A DNA stretch of 64,000 nucleotides from Desulfosudis oleivorans Hxd3 (GTDB lineage: Bacteria; Desulfobacterota; Desulfobacteria; Desulfobacterales; Desulfosudaceae). A program made the position numbers and the translations under genes. Each line of letters opens with the position of its first letter. The first letter of the stretch is position 1. This document shows, piece after piece, positions 8,650 through 17,425 of the stretch. The stretch is taken from positions 571,255-635,254 of the forward strand of contig NC_009943.1 in NCBI RefSeq assembly GCF_000018405.1, written 5' to 3'. The notes under the pieces were generated by a model. That model saw only the letters and a program-made list of their open reading frames with translations, had not been told where the DNA came from and did no database searches.

Positions 8650-9925
8650 AGGCGGACGGGTCATTGACCCCGGTGTGCGGGACGGAATTTACGATATCGT
8701 GATCGCCGACGGGAAGATTCGCGGGATTGTTGAAAGCGCAACCGGCGCCGTGCCCGCGGAGGGGGTTTCCCGGTGGATCGACGCGTCCGGAAAGATCGTG
8801 GCCCCGGGCCTGATCGACATGCATGTCCATTTCCGGGAGCCGGGATATGAATACAAGGAGACCATTGCTACCGGGTGCGCGGCCGCGGCCAGGGGCGGGT
8901 TTGCGGCGGTCTGCCCCATGCCCAACACCGATCCGGTCAACGACCATGCCCAGGTGTGCGAGTTTGTCCGCGGCCGGGCGAAAGCCTGCGGCGTGGGCGT
9001 AAAGGTGTGGCCGGTGGGTGCCGTCAGCGTGGGCCAGGCCGGAAAAGAGCTGGCGGAGTTCGGCGAGTTGAAGGCCGCCGGCGCCGTGGCCCTGTCCGAC
9101 GACGGCCATCCCGTATCTGACGGCCAGCTCATGCGAAGGGCTTTAGAGTATGCAAGGGGTTTCGGCCTGCCGGTGATCTCCCATTGCGAGGAGCTTTCCC
9201 TGGTGGGGCCCGGCGTGATGAACGAAGGGGCCTTTGCCGCGCGCCTGGGCCTGGCCGGTATTCCCAATGCCGCGGAAAGCGTTATGGTGTGCCGGGACGT
9301 GGCCCTGTGTGAGCTGACCGGGGCGGCCCTCCATATCGCCCATGTAAGCACGGCAGAGTCGGTGCGGATTGTTCGGGAGGCCAAAAAGCGGGGCGTGCCC
9401 GTGACCGCGGAAACAGCCCCCCATTTTTTCATGCTTACTGATGAAGCCGTGGGGCTTTATGACACGTCGGCCAAGGTCAACCCGCCGCTTCGGTCCATGG
9501 CCGACCGGGAGGCGATTCGGGAGGGGCTTGCCGACGGCACCATCGACGTGATCGCCTGCGATCACGCGCCCCATTCGGTGCTTGAAAAAGAGGTGGAGTT
9601 TGACGCGGCGGCCAACGGCATCAGCGGCATCGAAACCTCCCTGGGCCTTTGTCTCTCCCTGGTCAATGACAACGTGCTCTCCATGGCCGGACTGATTGAC
9701 AAAATGTCCATGGCGCCGGCCCGCATTCTGGGAAAACCGTGGGGCCTGAAAGAGGGGAGTCCCGCTCATATTACCATTATTGCTCCTGACAGCCCCTGGG
9801 TGGTGAATGCAAAAACCTTTTTCTCCCTTGGGAAAAACACCCCGTTTGACGGGTGGGAGCTTTCCGGCCGGGCCGTGATGACCATTGCCGACGGCCGGGT
9901 GATTTTTGACGGCCTGACCGCGTGA
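8636..9925 (+). CDS. pyrC: Dihydroorotase (class I, PyrC type)
   Basis: This 429-residue amidohydrolase closes carbamoyl-aspartate to dihydroorotate. The metal motif DMHVHFREPG (H63, H65) is the type I dihydroorotase form, and DHAPHS near residue 304 supplies the second metal-site region. The ATG at 8636 lies inside the end of pyrB, a translational-coupling layout often seen for pyrB-pyrC. A C-terminal metal-free beta-domain (AHITIIAPDSPWVVNA) is present. The gene is complete. Confidence 0.96.
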   Translation: MLVIKGGRVIDPGVRDGIYDIVIADGKIRGIVESATGAVPAEGVSRWIDASGKIVAPGLIDMHVHFREPGYEYKETIATGCAAAARGGFAAVCPMPNTDPVNDHAQVCEFVRGRAKACGVGVKVWPVGAVSVGQAGKELAEFGELKAAGAVALSDDGHPVSDGQLMRRALEYARGFGLPVISHCEELSLVGPGVMNEGAFAARLGLAGIPNAAESVMVCRDVALCELTGAALHIAHVSTAESVRIVREAKKRGVPVTAETAPHFFMLTDEAVGLYDTSAKVNPPLRSMADREAIREGLADGTIDVIACDHAPHSVLEKEVEFDAAANGISGIETSLGLCLSLVNDNVLSMAGLIDKMSMAPARILGKPWGLKEGSPAHITIIAPDSPWVVNAKTFFSLGKNTPFDGWELSGRAVMTIADGRVIFDGLTA

Positions 9926-9986
9926 TACGCCGGCCGGGTTTTTTGTTTTCAATCAAAGCAAAACCATAAACCGAGGAGTTTTTCCC

Positions 9987-11393
9987 ATGGCAGGCGCCAA
10001 GGCCAACATACTGGTGGTGGACGATGAACTGAGCATGCGGGAGCTTCTGGATGTGATGCTTTCCCGTGAGGGATACAAGGTGGCCTGCGCCGAGGACGGC
10101 ACCCAGGCCCTTTCCATGCTGGGGGAGATGAAATTCGATCTGGTGCTGTGTGATGTGCGGCTGGGCGACATGTCGGGCATTGATGTGCTCAAAGCGGCCA
10201 AAAAGGCCAATCACGACACCGTTGTGATCATGATCTCCGCCTATGCCACCACCGAGGTGGCGGTGGCGGCCATGAATGAGGGGGCCTATGACTTTGTGCC
10301 CAAGCCCCTGGACAGTGCCGAGCTGAAGCAGACCATTATCCGTTCCCTGTCCCTGCGCACAGTGGAGCAGGAGCGCCAGGCCCTGGACAACAGCCTGGAG
10401 GACCACCTCTATTTCGAACGCATTGTCGGCAGCCATCCCAAGATGAAGCATATCTACAACATGGTCCGGCAGGTGGCCCAGACCAGGACCCGGATTCTGA
10501 TCACCGGAGAGAGCGGCACCGGAAAAGAGCTGATCGCCCGGGCCATTCACGAGCAGAGCGACAGGGCGAACCACCCCTTTGTGGTGGTCAACTGCGGCGG
10601 TATTCCGGAAAACCTGATGGAGAGCGAGCTGTTCGGTCACAGGAAAGGATCGTTTACCGGTGCTGTCATGGACAAGAAGGGGCTTTTCACCATTGCGCAC
10701 AAGGGCACCATCTTTCTTGACGAAATCGGCGAGCTGAGCATGCCCCTGCAGGTCAAGCTGCTGCGGGTGGTCCAGGACGGGGCCTTCAAACAGGTGGGGG
10801 GAACAGAAGAGATATCCGTGGATGCCAGAATTCTTTCGGCCACCAACAAAAATCTCTCCCAGGAGGTGATTGACGGCAATTTCCGGGAGGACCTGTTTTA
10901 CCGGCTCAATGTGATTGAGTTGAACGTGCCCCCCCTTCGTGAGCGCAAGAGCGATATTCGGGTGCTGGCCCAGTTTTTTGTGGAAAAATTTTCAAAAGAC
11001 CTGGGCAAGGAGGTGATTAAGCTCTCCTCCTATGCCCTGGACATGCTGGAAAAATACAGTTTTCCCGGCAATGTGCGGGAGCTTGAGAACCTGATAGAAC
11101 GCAGCGTGGCCCTTTCCACCACCAATATCATTCTGCCGGAAAGCCTCTCCCTGGCCGTGCACAAGCGGCGCTGGATCGAGGGGGTGCCGGGCCGGCGGTT
11201 CGACCTGGAGGAGGTGACCAAGGGGGTGGCGCTGGATGAGATTCTGGCTGACATTGAGCGGGCCTATCTTAAAAAGGCCCTGGAGAGCAGCGGGGGCAAC
11301 AAGAACCGGGCTGCCGAACTGCTGGGCATCAGCTTTCGCTCTTTTCGGTACCGGTTGGACAAGCTGAATGTGCCGTGGGACGAAGAAGAATAG
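9987..11393 (+). CDS. pilR: Sigma-54-dependent response regulator, PilR-like
   Basis: This 468-residue NtrC-class activator has three parts. The receiver domain (1-125) has DD at 12-13 and phospho-acceptor D56 in LVLCDVRLGD. The AAA+ domain (about 145-385) has Walker A GESGTGKE, the sigma-54 loop GSFTGA and Walker B TIFLDEIGEL. A Fis-type HTH lies at the C-terminus (NKNRAAELLGISFRSFRYRL). It lies 500 bases before a pilin gene with a perfect -24/-12 promoter, which is why I call it PilR-like. No histidine kinase gene is next to it; the upstream neighbour is pyrC. The loop is GSFTGA rather than GAFTGA, a common tolerated variant. Confidence 0.88.
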   Translation: MAGAKANILVVDDELSMRELLDVMLSREGYKVACAEDGTQALSMLGEMKFDLVLCDVRLGDMSGIDVLKAAKKANHDTVVIMISAYATTEVAVAAMNEGAYDFVPKPLDSAELKQTIIRSLSLRTVEQERQALDNSLEDHLYFERIVGSHPKMKHIYNMVRQVAQTRTRILITGESGTGKELIARAIHEQSDRANHPFVVVNCGGIPENLMESELFGHRKGSFTGAVMDKKGLFTIAHKGTIFLDEIGELSMPLQVKLLRVVQDGAFKQVGGTEEISVDARILSATNKNLSQEVIDGNFREDLFYRLNVIELNVPPLRERKSDIRVLAQFFVEKFSKDLGKEVIKLSSYALDMLEKYSFPGNVRELENLIERSVALSTTNIILPESLSLAVHKRRWIEGVPGRRFDLEEVTKGVALDEILADIERAYLKKALESSGGNKNRAAELLGISFRSFRYRLDKLNVPWDEEE

Positions 11394-11705
11394 AGTGAAG
11401 GCGTTTTTATTAAGGCGCATCTCGGACGTTGGGTAATTTCAGTGCAGCCGATGGCTTTTAAAAGGGGCCAGTGCACCTACTAAATTGGAAAAGACCCTTA
11501 TATTATTGATGCGCTGGAAAAAAACAGGGACGCAGATCGCGGAGGGTGGTGACAAAATTTGTGAAAAATCGCACAAAATTTGTAACCTCTGAGCGGCCGG
11601 TTTGGGTGGTTTTGCTTTTCCGCAGGACCCCAGCCAAGGATCATATAGGTTTTAAATGTTATAAAATCAATATATTATGTTTTATCTGGGTGCTTATTGA
11701 AAAAA

Positions 11706-11720
11706 TGGCACCCTTTTTGC
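11706..11720 (+). promoter_or_regulatory. Sigma-54 (-24/-12) promoter of pilA
   Basis: The sequence TGGCACCCTTTTTGC matches TGGCAC-N5-TTGC exactly, with GG and GC exactly 12 bases apart. Transcription should begin near 11732, leaving an untranslated leader of roughly 160 bases before pilA. The upstream gene encodes a sigma-54 activator and rpoN is in the same window, so control by PilR and sigma-54 is a strong inference. Confidence 0.9.
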
Positions 11721-11752
11721 TTTTTAGTTTGCACACATGATTTGGAGCAGAT

Positions 11753-11781
11753 CGCCCGGTGATATTGTTTTTCACCAGGCG
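11753..11781 (+). promoter_or_regulatory. Hairpin in the pilA 5' leader
   Basis: CGCC-C-GGTGA at 11753-11762 pairs with TCACC-A-GGCG at 11772-11781: nine pairs, one mismatch and a nine-base loop. It is followed at once by GGAAAGGAGGA, which looks like a Shine-Dalgarno sequence but has no start codon at the right distance. The hairpin may stabilise or regulate the leader; no known riboswitch class is recognised. Confidence 0.4.
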
Positions 11782-11893
11782 CGGAAAGGAGGACGGTTAC
11801 CACAAAACAGGAGGACAAAAAAAGGAAAAAGGCGTACACTGAACGTAAACCAATGAACCACAAAATCACCAACACCAAACCAAGGAGGATGTT

Positions 11894-12349
11894 ATGTTAA
11901 GAAAAATGAGAGCAAAAGTCACACTGGGAACCCAGGGCTTCACCCTGATTGAGCTGATGATCGTTATCGCCATCATCGGTATTCTGGCCGCCATCGCCAT
12001 TCCCAACTTCATCGCCTACAGAAACAAGACCTTCTGTTCGGCCACTGAATCGGATGCCAACTCCATTGCATCGGCGATTGCTGACTACTTCTCCATTCCG
12101 GCCAACGTGTCGGTTACCGACGGCTCTCTTGAGAGCGACGCCAACGGCAAGACCTATGTGGGGACCGAGCTTTCCAACGGTAACACCTGGGATGTCGACG
12201 CCACCAACATGGACAATATCGTCATAGAGGTTACGGATGTGTCCGGCCGTTGCCCCGACGATTATCAGACCGCCATGGACGCCACCGTCAGCCCCCGGGG
12301 TTACTGGGATGGCAACAGCCTGTACGTCAAGAGCATGACCATGGAGTAG
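11894..12349 (+). CDS. pilA: Type IV pilin (major pilin PilA-like)
   Basis: This 151-residue prepilin has a 15-residue basic leader ending in Gly. Next comes the class III signal FTLIELMIVIAIIGILAAIA, with the conserved Glu at +5, so PilD would cleave G15/F16. The mature part is about 136 residues, with two cysteines (in TFCSAT and GRCPDD) that could form a disulfide loop. The start is set by AAGGAGG at 11882-11888. Mature length fits a full pilin rather than the short, aromatic-rich Geobacter type. A strong own promoter and terminator indicate a highly expressed single-gene unit. Confidence 0.93.
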   Translation: MLRKMRAKVTLGTQGFTLIELMIVIAIIGILAAIAIPNFIAYRNKTFCSATESDANSIASAIADYFSIPANVSVTDGSLESDANGKTYVGTELSNGNTWDVDATNMDNIVIEVTDVSGRCPDDYQTAMDATVSPRGYWDGNSLYVKSMTME

Positions 12350-12371
12350 ACCACTGGTCTGAGCAGGTTTT

Positions 12372-12403
12372 AAAAAGGGGAGGCATTTGCCTCCCCTTTT
12401 TTT
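12372..12403 (+). terminator. Rho-independent terminator after pilA
   Basis: GGGGAGGC (12377-12384) pairs with GCCTCCCC (12389-12396) around the loop ATTT, flanked by A5 on the left and followed by a run of seven T. It ends 54 bases after the pilA stop, so pilA is likely a monocistronic unit. Confidence 0.93.
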
Positions 12404-12637
12404 GTTTTCGTTTATTTTGCGGCTGGCCCCGGCAGGCAGGCAGAAGATTCTTTTCGATGGAATCATTTGTTTAAAAGCGCCAGAGGATTGTGCCGTCCTC
12501 CACCGCCACTCGCGTGGCAAAACCATGCATACCGCCTACCGGGGTTGTTTTGTGTTGTAAAAAAACTGACCCTGGTATAACATTTTGAAATGTAATTATA
12601 AAAATTTGATTTAACAATATGAAAGCCCGAAAAACCG

Positions 12638-14365
12638 ATGATTTTTTCAGCACCATGTGATGACACGGCCGCCGCTGTTGATACCGGCGGATCATGGCGA
12701 TTGGTTGCACGACTGTTACTGGCGGGTGGGCTGTTGCTGGCGACCGGTTGCATAGTGATTCTGGCGTCGGTGCCGCCGGTGAGCCGGGATGCGCTGATTC
12801 ATCACCTGGCTGTACCCAAAATGTATCTGCGCCATGGAGGGCTTTATGAGATTGCCTCCATGCATTTTTCGTATTTTCCCATGAACATGGACCTGCTTTA
12901 CCTGGTGCCCCTCTATTTTAAAATCGATATTGCCGCCAAATATGTCCATTTTCTGTTTGCGCTGTTTTGCGCCGGACTGATCTATCGGTATCTGCGGCAG
13001 ACTTTGAATCGGAATTATGGTCTTCTGGGGGCTCTGTTTTTTCTGACCCTCCCGGTGATCGTGAAGCTGTCGGTAACGGTTTATGTGGACCTGGGCCTGA
13101 TCTTTTTCTCCTGGGCATCGCTTTACCTTATTATTCAATGGCATGACGCCGGCTTTCCCCCCCGTCGCCTGATCCTGGCCGGTATTGCCTGCGGCCTGGC
13201 CCTGGGCACTAAATACAACGGCCTGCTGCTGCTCCCGATCCTGGGAACCCTCATCCCGATTCTTTATGCATCAGAAAAGAACAGAGCCGTTTTTCATGAA
13301 AATTTTCGGCTGCGGTACAAAAACGCTTTTGCCGGACTGGGCTGGTCCGCGATATTTATAGTGATTGCTCTGATTCTTTTTTCTCCCTGGATGATTCGCA
13401 ATATGGTCTGGAAGGGCAACCCGGTTTATCCTTTGTATAACAGCGTTTTCAATCCGCCCGCGCAGCCGGTTTTTTCAGAAACGGTTGAAAAAGAAGAGAC
13501 ACCGGCAAAAAATGCCTTCTGGATGCGGCGTCATGTCTATAAAGAGTCTTTCTGGCAGACACTGTCAATTCCGGTTCGGGCTTTTTTTCAGGGGCAGGAT
13601 GACAACCCCCGTTATTTTGACGGCCGGTTGAATCCGTTTCTGCTGCTGCTGTCCCTGGCGGCGTTTATTCGTGCTCGGCAACCGTGCTTCCCGGCCTTTA
13701 CCACCCATAGAACGGTACTGGCCCTGTTTGCCCTGCTGTTTATACTGTTTGTCCTTTTCCAGACCGATTTTCGTATTCGATATATGGGGCCGGCCATTCC
13801 TCCCCTGGTGGTGCTGTCTGTTTTTGGCATTCGCAACCTGTCAGACTTGGCGTCGCGGCAGACCGGCGCCATAAAAAAGGCGGGGCAGGCCGCGGTCACA
13901 GCCGTGGTGCTGCTGGCGCTGTTTTTGAACGGACACTATGTTTACAGCCAGTTTTCTCATATCCGGCCGCAGGATTATCTTTCCGGGGCCGTGGATCGGG
14001 GAGCTTATATCAGCCGGTTCCGTCGGGAGTATCCGGTGATTGCCCACGCCAATAAGGTCCTGCCTGCCGATGCCCGGGTGTTGTGCCTTTCCATCGGTGA
14101 CCGGACCTACTACCTGGACAGAGATCTCCACCTGGCCGAGGATTTTTATGATAAAACCGGCGGGCGGTATTCGGAAGCGGATGTGATAAACAAACTGACC
14201 CGGTACAACACCACCCATGTGATCATCGACAGGGGGGTACTTTTTGACTGGTTGAGGACATTGCCCACAGAGGATCGGGCGGTTTTTTTAAACGTGTTTA
14301 AAAACAACACCCGGGTGCTGTATGAAGAGAACAATGTGCTACTGCTGGAGCTGGCGCTTCAGTGA
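12638..14365 (+). CDS. GT-C-fold membrane glycosyltransferase-like protein
   Basis: This 575-residue protein has about ten hydrophobic membrane segments, with a soluble C-terminal region from roughly residue 440. The first loop has an acidic motif (VSRDALIHHLAVPKMY) at the position of the catalytic Asp of PMT/ArnT-like GT-C enzymes, which use polyprenyl-linked sugar donors. GTKYNGLLLLP and FSPWMIRNMVWKGNPVYPLYN are typical of this group. It lies between the pilin gene and a disulfide-forming fusion, so glycosylation of the pilin or another exported protein is possible. It could equally serve the polysaccharide cluster that follows. The stop overlaps the next gene's region. Confidence 0.7.
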   Translation: MIFSAPCDDTAAAVDTGGSWRLVARLLLAGGLLLATGCIVILASVPPVSRDALIHHLAVPKMYLRHGGLYEIASMHFSYFPMNMDLLYLVPLYFKIDIAAKYVHFLFALFCAGLIYRYLRQTLNRNYGLLGALFFLTLPVIVKLSVTVYVDLGLIFFSWASLYLIIQWHDAGFPPRRLILAGIACGLALGTKYNGLLLLPILGTLIPILYASEKNRAVFHENFRLRYKNAFAGLGWSAIFIVIALILFSPWMIRNMVWKGNPVYPLYNSVFNPPAQPVFSETVEKEETPAKNAFWMRRHVYKESFWQTLSIPVRAFFQGQDDNPRYFDGRLNPFLLLLSLAAFIRARQPCFPAFTTHRTVLALFALLFILFVLFQTDFRIRYMGPAIPPLVVLSVFGIRNLSDLASRQTGAIKKAGQAAVTAVVLLALFLNGHYVYSQFSHIRPQDYLSGAVDRGAYISRFRREYPVIAHANKVLPADARVLCLSIGDRTYYLDRDLHLAEDFYDKTGGRYSEADVINKLTRYNTTHVIIDRGVLFDWLRTLPTEDRAVFLNVFKNNTRVLYEENNVLLLELALQ

Positions 14366-14385
14366 GAGGGGGAAGGACCGGGACC

Positions 14386-15558
14386 ATGCGCGCGCGCAAT
14401 TTTTTTAAGCAGGGCCCCCCGCTGGCCTATGGCTGGTATTTCATACCGGTTTTTGTCATTGCGTTGATCGGTTTTGGTGACTCGATCTACCTGGCTGTTT
14501 CCCATTATCGTAATTATGTGGATATGGGATACCAGAGTTTCTGCGCCATATCCCGGTCCCTGAACTGTGACACGGTTTCTCAGAGTCCTTATTCCATATT
14601 TTTAAACGTGCCGGTTCCTGTATGGGGTATTTTCGGATACGGGTTTTTTCTTTTTCTGCTGGGCGTTGCCTGGCATCCCACCGCCGGCAGAAAGCGGGTC
14701 TGGACCCTGCTTTTTGTCATCAGCCTGGCCTTCAGTGTGTACAGCGTGGTGCTGGCCCTGATCTCATCCTACCTGATCCGCAGCTACTGCATCATGTGCA
14801 TTCTCAGTTATGCCGTCAACCTGGCCCTTTTGTTTTATGCCTGGATGATTCGAAAGCGGTTTGGATGTGAACCTTTTGCCAGTGCCCTGGTCCTGGATAT
14901 TCGTCACCTTCTGAATTTCAAAAAGACAACGATACCGGTTGCCGCTGTATTCGGCGTTGTGGGTCTGGCCATGATGTTGGCTTTTCCCGACTATTGGCAC
15001 CTGAGCCCGCCGCCCCTGTCCGCCCAGACACGCACAGGCGTTACCGCGGAGGGGCACCCCTGGATCGGCGCCCAACACCCGAAGCTGGAGATTGTTGAAT
15101 TTACCGACTACATGTGTTTTCAATGCAAAAAAATGCATTTTTTTCTTCGGCGTCTGGTTGATGCCCATCCCGACACCCTTCGTCTGGTCCATCGACATTT
15201 TCCCATGGACCACGAGTATAACCCGTTTGTAAAAGAGCCGTTTCATGTGGGTGCCGGCAAACTGTCTCTTATTGCCCTTTATGCGCAGACGCAAGAAAAG
15301 TTCTGGGAGGCCAACGACCTTCTGTTTACCCTGGGGAAAGCGGATATAAAATTAAAGGACGTTCTGAATCCGCTGGGGCTGGAGGTGACCGGACTGGCTG
15401 ACGCGCTTGAAAACAGGGGTCTGGAAAGGGTGCTGAGGCAGGATATTCATGACGGTCTCAGGATAGGTATTACCGCCACACCCTGCTATGTTATCGGCGA
15501 TTACGCTTATGTCGGCACCATACCGGCGAATATTATAAACGAGGCAATCAGGCGGTGA
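14386..15558 (+). CDS. VKOR-DsbA fusion, thiol-disulfide oxidoreductase
   Basis: The N-terminal half is a vitamin K epoxide reductase-type membrane domain. It has a cysteine pair in FCAISRSLNC and the quinone-linked CxxC in SYCIMCILSY, with four to five membrane helices. A further helix leads to a periplasmic DsbA-like thioredoxin domain with active site CFQC (in DYMCFQCKKMH). Such fusions make disulfides and replace the DsbA/DsbB pair in many anaerobes and cyanobacteria. ATG 14386 has AGGGGGAAGGA before it and is preferred over GTG 14362, which overlaps the previous stop. The neighbouring pilin has exactly two cysteines and is a plausible client. Confidence 0.9.
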   Translation: MRARNFFKQGPPLAYGWYFIPVFVIALIGFGDSIYLAVSHYRNYVDMGYQSFCAISRSLNCDTVSQSPYSIFLNVPVPVWGIFGYGFFLFLLGVAWHPTAGRKRVWTLLFVISLAFSVYSVVLALISSYLIRSYCIMCILSYAVNLALLFYAWMIRKRFGCEPFASALVLDIRHLLNFKKTTIPVAAVFGVVGLAMMLAFPDYWHLSPPPLSAQTRTGVTAEGHPWIGAQHPKLEIVEFTDYMCFQCKKMHFFLRRLVDAHPDTLRLVHRHFPMDHEYNPFVKEPFHVGAGKLSLIALYAQTQEKFWEANDLLFTLGKADIKLKDVLNPLGLEVTGLADALENRGLERVLRQDIHDGLRIGITATPCYVIGDYAYVGTIPANIINEAIRR

Positions 15559-15635
15559 TGTGTCAGGCGGCACACCATTTGTTGCGTGGCGCCGGTGCGG
15601 TATGAAAAGGCGGTTGAACTGATCGGAGAAAAGCC

Positions 15636-16691
15636 ATGAATGTTCTGGTGACAGGCGGCTGCGGGTTTCTCGGGTCCCATGTCTGCGAATATTACGCCCG
15701 CCGGGGTGACCAGGTGGTCTCCTATGACAACATGACCAAGCATGAGCTTGAGCGGGCCGGGTTTGCCACGGGAAAAGCCAGAAATCATAACCGTGATTTT
15801 CTGGCCGGCCTGGGCGTGGACCTGGTCACGGCCGACATCCGCGATGCGGAGCAGTTGATCGACAGCGCCGCCGGGTGTGACTATATTGTTCATACTGCGG
15901 CCCAGCCTGCCATGACCATCAGCGTGGAAGATCCGGCCCTTGATCTTTCTTCTAATGTGATGGGAACATTTAATGTACTGGAGACGGCCCGGCGGTTGAA
16001 AGTTCCCGTGGCGTCATGCGCCACGATCCATGTTTACGGCAACCGGATCAACGACACATTGACGGAAGGTCAAGCCCGCTATGCCCGGCAGCCCGAGGCC
16101 ATTGACGAGGATCATCCCGTTCTTGAGGGCACCCTCACCCCCCTTCACGCGTCAAAGGCCGGGGCTGAGCTTTATGTGAGAACCTATATCGAGACCTACG
16201 GGGTGACGGCGGCCAGCTTTCGGCTCACCGGCATCTACGGGCCCCGCCAGTTCGGTGGCGAAGACCATGGATGGGTGGCCAACTTTGCCATTCGAAGCGT
16301 GCTGAAGCGCCCCCTTACCATTTACGGCACCGGCAAGCAGGTTCGCGACATTGTGTTTGCCGGCGACGTGTGCCGCGCCTTTGACGCTTTTTACCAGAAG
16401 CGCGTGCCGGGCATTTACAACATCGGCGGCGGCCCGAACACGGCCATATCCCTGCTTGAGTGCATCGCTTTGCTGGAAAAACTCAACGGCGAAAAACCGG
16501 ACATCCGGTTTGGCCCGGACCGGCATGGAGACCTGCGGTATTTTGTCTGCGATGTCTCAAAGGCCCGGTCCCTTCTGGGCTGGCGCCCGGAGGTGAAGCC
16601 TGAACCGGGCATCAGGGCGTTACTTGAGTGGATTCGGCAAAACAGGAAATGCTTTGGTTTCACAACTGAATCAAAAGGGAGCCTGTCGTGA
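15636..16691 (+). CDS. NAD-dependent nucleotide-sugar epimerase/dehydratase
   Basis: This 351-residue extended SDR has the Rossmann motif GGCGFLGSH at residues 7-15. The active-site serine/threonine region is in VASCATIHVYG. The usual YxxxK is not clear: the matching segment reads LHASKAGAE, with His-Ala replacing the tyrosine position. Substrate-domain signatures are FRLTGIYGPRQ and GTGKQVRDIVFAGDVCRAF, as in CDP-paratose or UDP-sugar epimerases. It opens a run of polysaccharide genes and overlaps the nucleotidyltransferase gene by four bases. The exact sugar cannot be named. The missing tyrosine deserves checking. Confidence 0.82.
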   Translation: MNVLVTGGCGFLGSHVCEYYARRGDQVVSYDNMTKHELERAGFATGKARNHNRDFLAGLGVDLVTADIRDAEQLIDSAAGCDYIVHTAAQPAMTISVEDPALDLSSNVMGTFNVLETARRLKVPVASCATIHVYGNRINDTLTEGQARYARQPEAIDEDHPVLEGTLTPLHASKAGAELYVRTYIETYGVTAASFRLTGIYGPRQFGGEDHGWVANFAIRSVLKRPLTIYGTGKQVRDIVFAGDVCRAFDAFYQKRVPGIYNIGGGPNTAISLLECIALLEKLNGEKPDIRFGPDRHGDLRYFVCDVSKARSLLGWRPEVKPEPGIRALLEWIRQNRKCFGFTTESKGSLS

Positions 16692-17416
16692 AAGCGCTTA
16701 TTCTGGCGGGGGGCAGGGGAAACCGCATCAACGAGTTTTCCGAAAACAGGAATAAGTGCATGGCCCTGCTCAAGGGCCGGCCCCTGCTGGAGCATGTGCT
16801 TTTGCGCATGGCCCCCGAAGACCTGTCCGAGCTTGTGGTGGTGGTCGGCTATAAGGCCACGGAGATTATCAATCACTTCGGCATTCGCTATCAGGACAAG
16901 CGTATCCGGTATGTGCTGCAGAAGGAGCAGAAGGGCCTGGTGCATGCCATGGGGTGCGCGAAAGCGGCACTGGAAGGGGAAGATTTTTTTCTGGCCCTGG
17001 GCGATGAAGTGCTGACCAGCGACCGGTGCAGTGATATGATTCGAATGTTTAAAGGTGATCCGAACCCCTTCGGCGTGTGCGGTATCGTGAAAGTGGAAAA
17101 TTGCGACCAGATTCGCAAAACTTATGCTGTTGTAAAGGATGAGCAGAACCGGATATTTCGGCTCATCGAAAAACCGATTCGGCCCATTAACGATTTTCAG
17201 GGCACCGGCCATTGCATTTTTAATAACCGGATTCTGGACTATATTGATATAACGCCTTTTCATCATGAACGCCGGGAAAAAGAGTTGCCGGACCTGGTGC
17301 AGTGCAGTATTGATGACGGCAAAACCGTTCGTGCGTTTCCGGTGTGCGACCGGTACGTGAACATCAATTCCGTGGAAGATCTGGATGTGGCGGAATCCCT
17401 ATTGAAAGATGAATAA
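16688..17416 (+). CDS. Sugar-nucleotidyltransferase-like protein
   Basis: This 242-residue single-domain protein has the nucleotidyltransferase start LILAGGRGNRI at residues 4-14, K24 in NRNKCMALLKGRPLLEH, and an acidic metal site in FLALGDEVLTS. It should transfer a nucleotide to a sugar phosphate. The usual GxGxR loop is changed to GGRGNRI, and a long C-terminal beta-helix is absent, so it is closest to the RmlA-like/MobA-like short enzymes. It overlaps the upstream epimerase by four bases, so the two probably make one NDP-sugar. Confidence 0.82.
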   Translation: MKALILAGGRGNRINEFSENRNKCMALLKGRPLLEHVLLRMAPEDLSELVVVVGYKATEIINHFGIRYQDKRIRYVLQKEQKGLVHAMGCAKAALEGEDFFLALGDEVLTSDRCSDMIRMFKGDPNPFGVCGIVKVENCDQIRKTYAVVKDEQNRIFRLIEKPIRPINDFQGTGHCIFNNRILDYIDITPFHHERREKELPDLVQCSIDDGKTVRAFPVCDRYVNINSVEDLDVAESLLKDE

Positions 17417-17425
17417 CGGCATCCA

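Larger units (their letters stand above)
11394..11893. other. Regulatory intergenic region between pilR and pilA
   Basis: No gene is supported in these 500 bases. The right half holds the pilA promoter and a leader of about 160 bases. The left half (11400-11640) is AT-leaning with no recognisable gene and would be the natural place for upstream activator-binding sites of PilR, although I could not pick out a clear pair of repeats by eye. Confidence 0.5.

Noticed and set aside
8689-9952. Long open frames opposite pyrC
   Set aside because: Antisense shadow of a well-conserved gene; no known motif.
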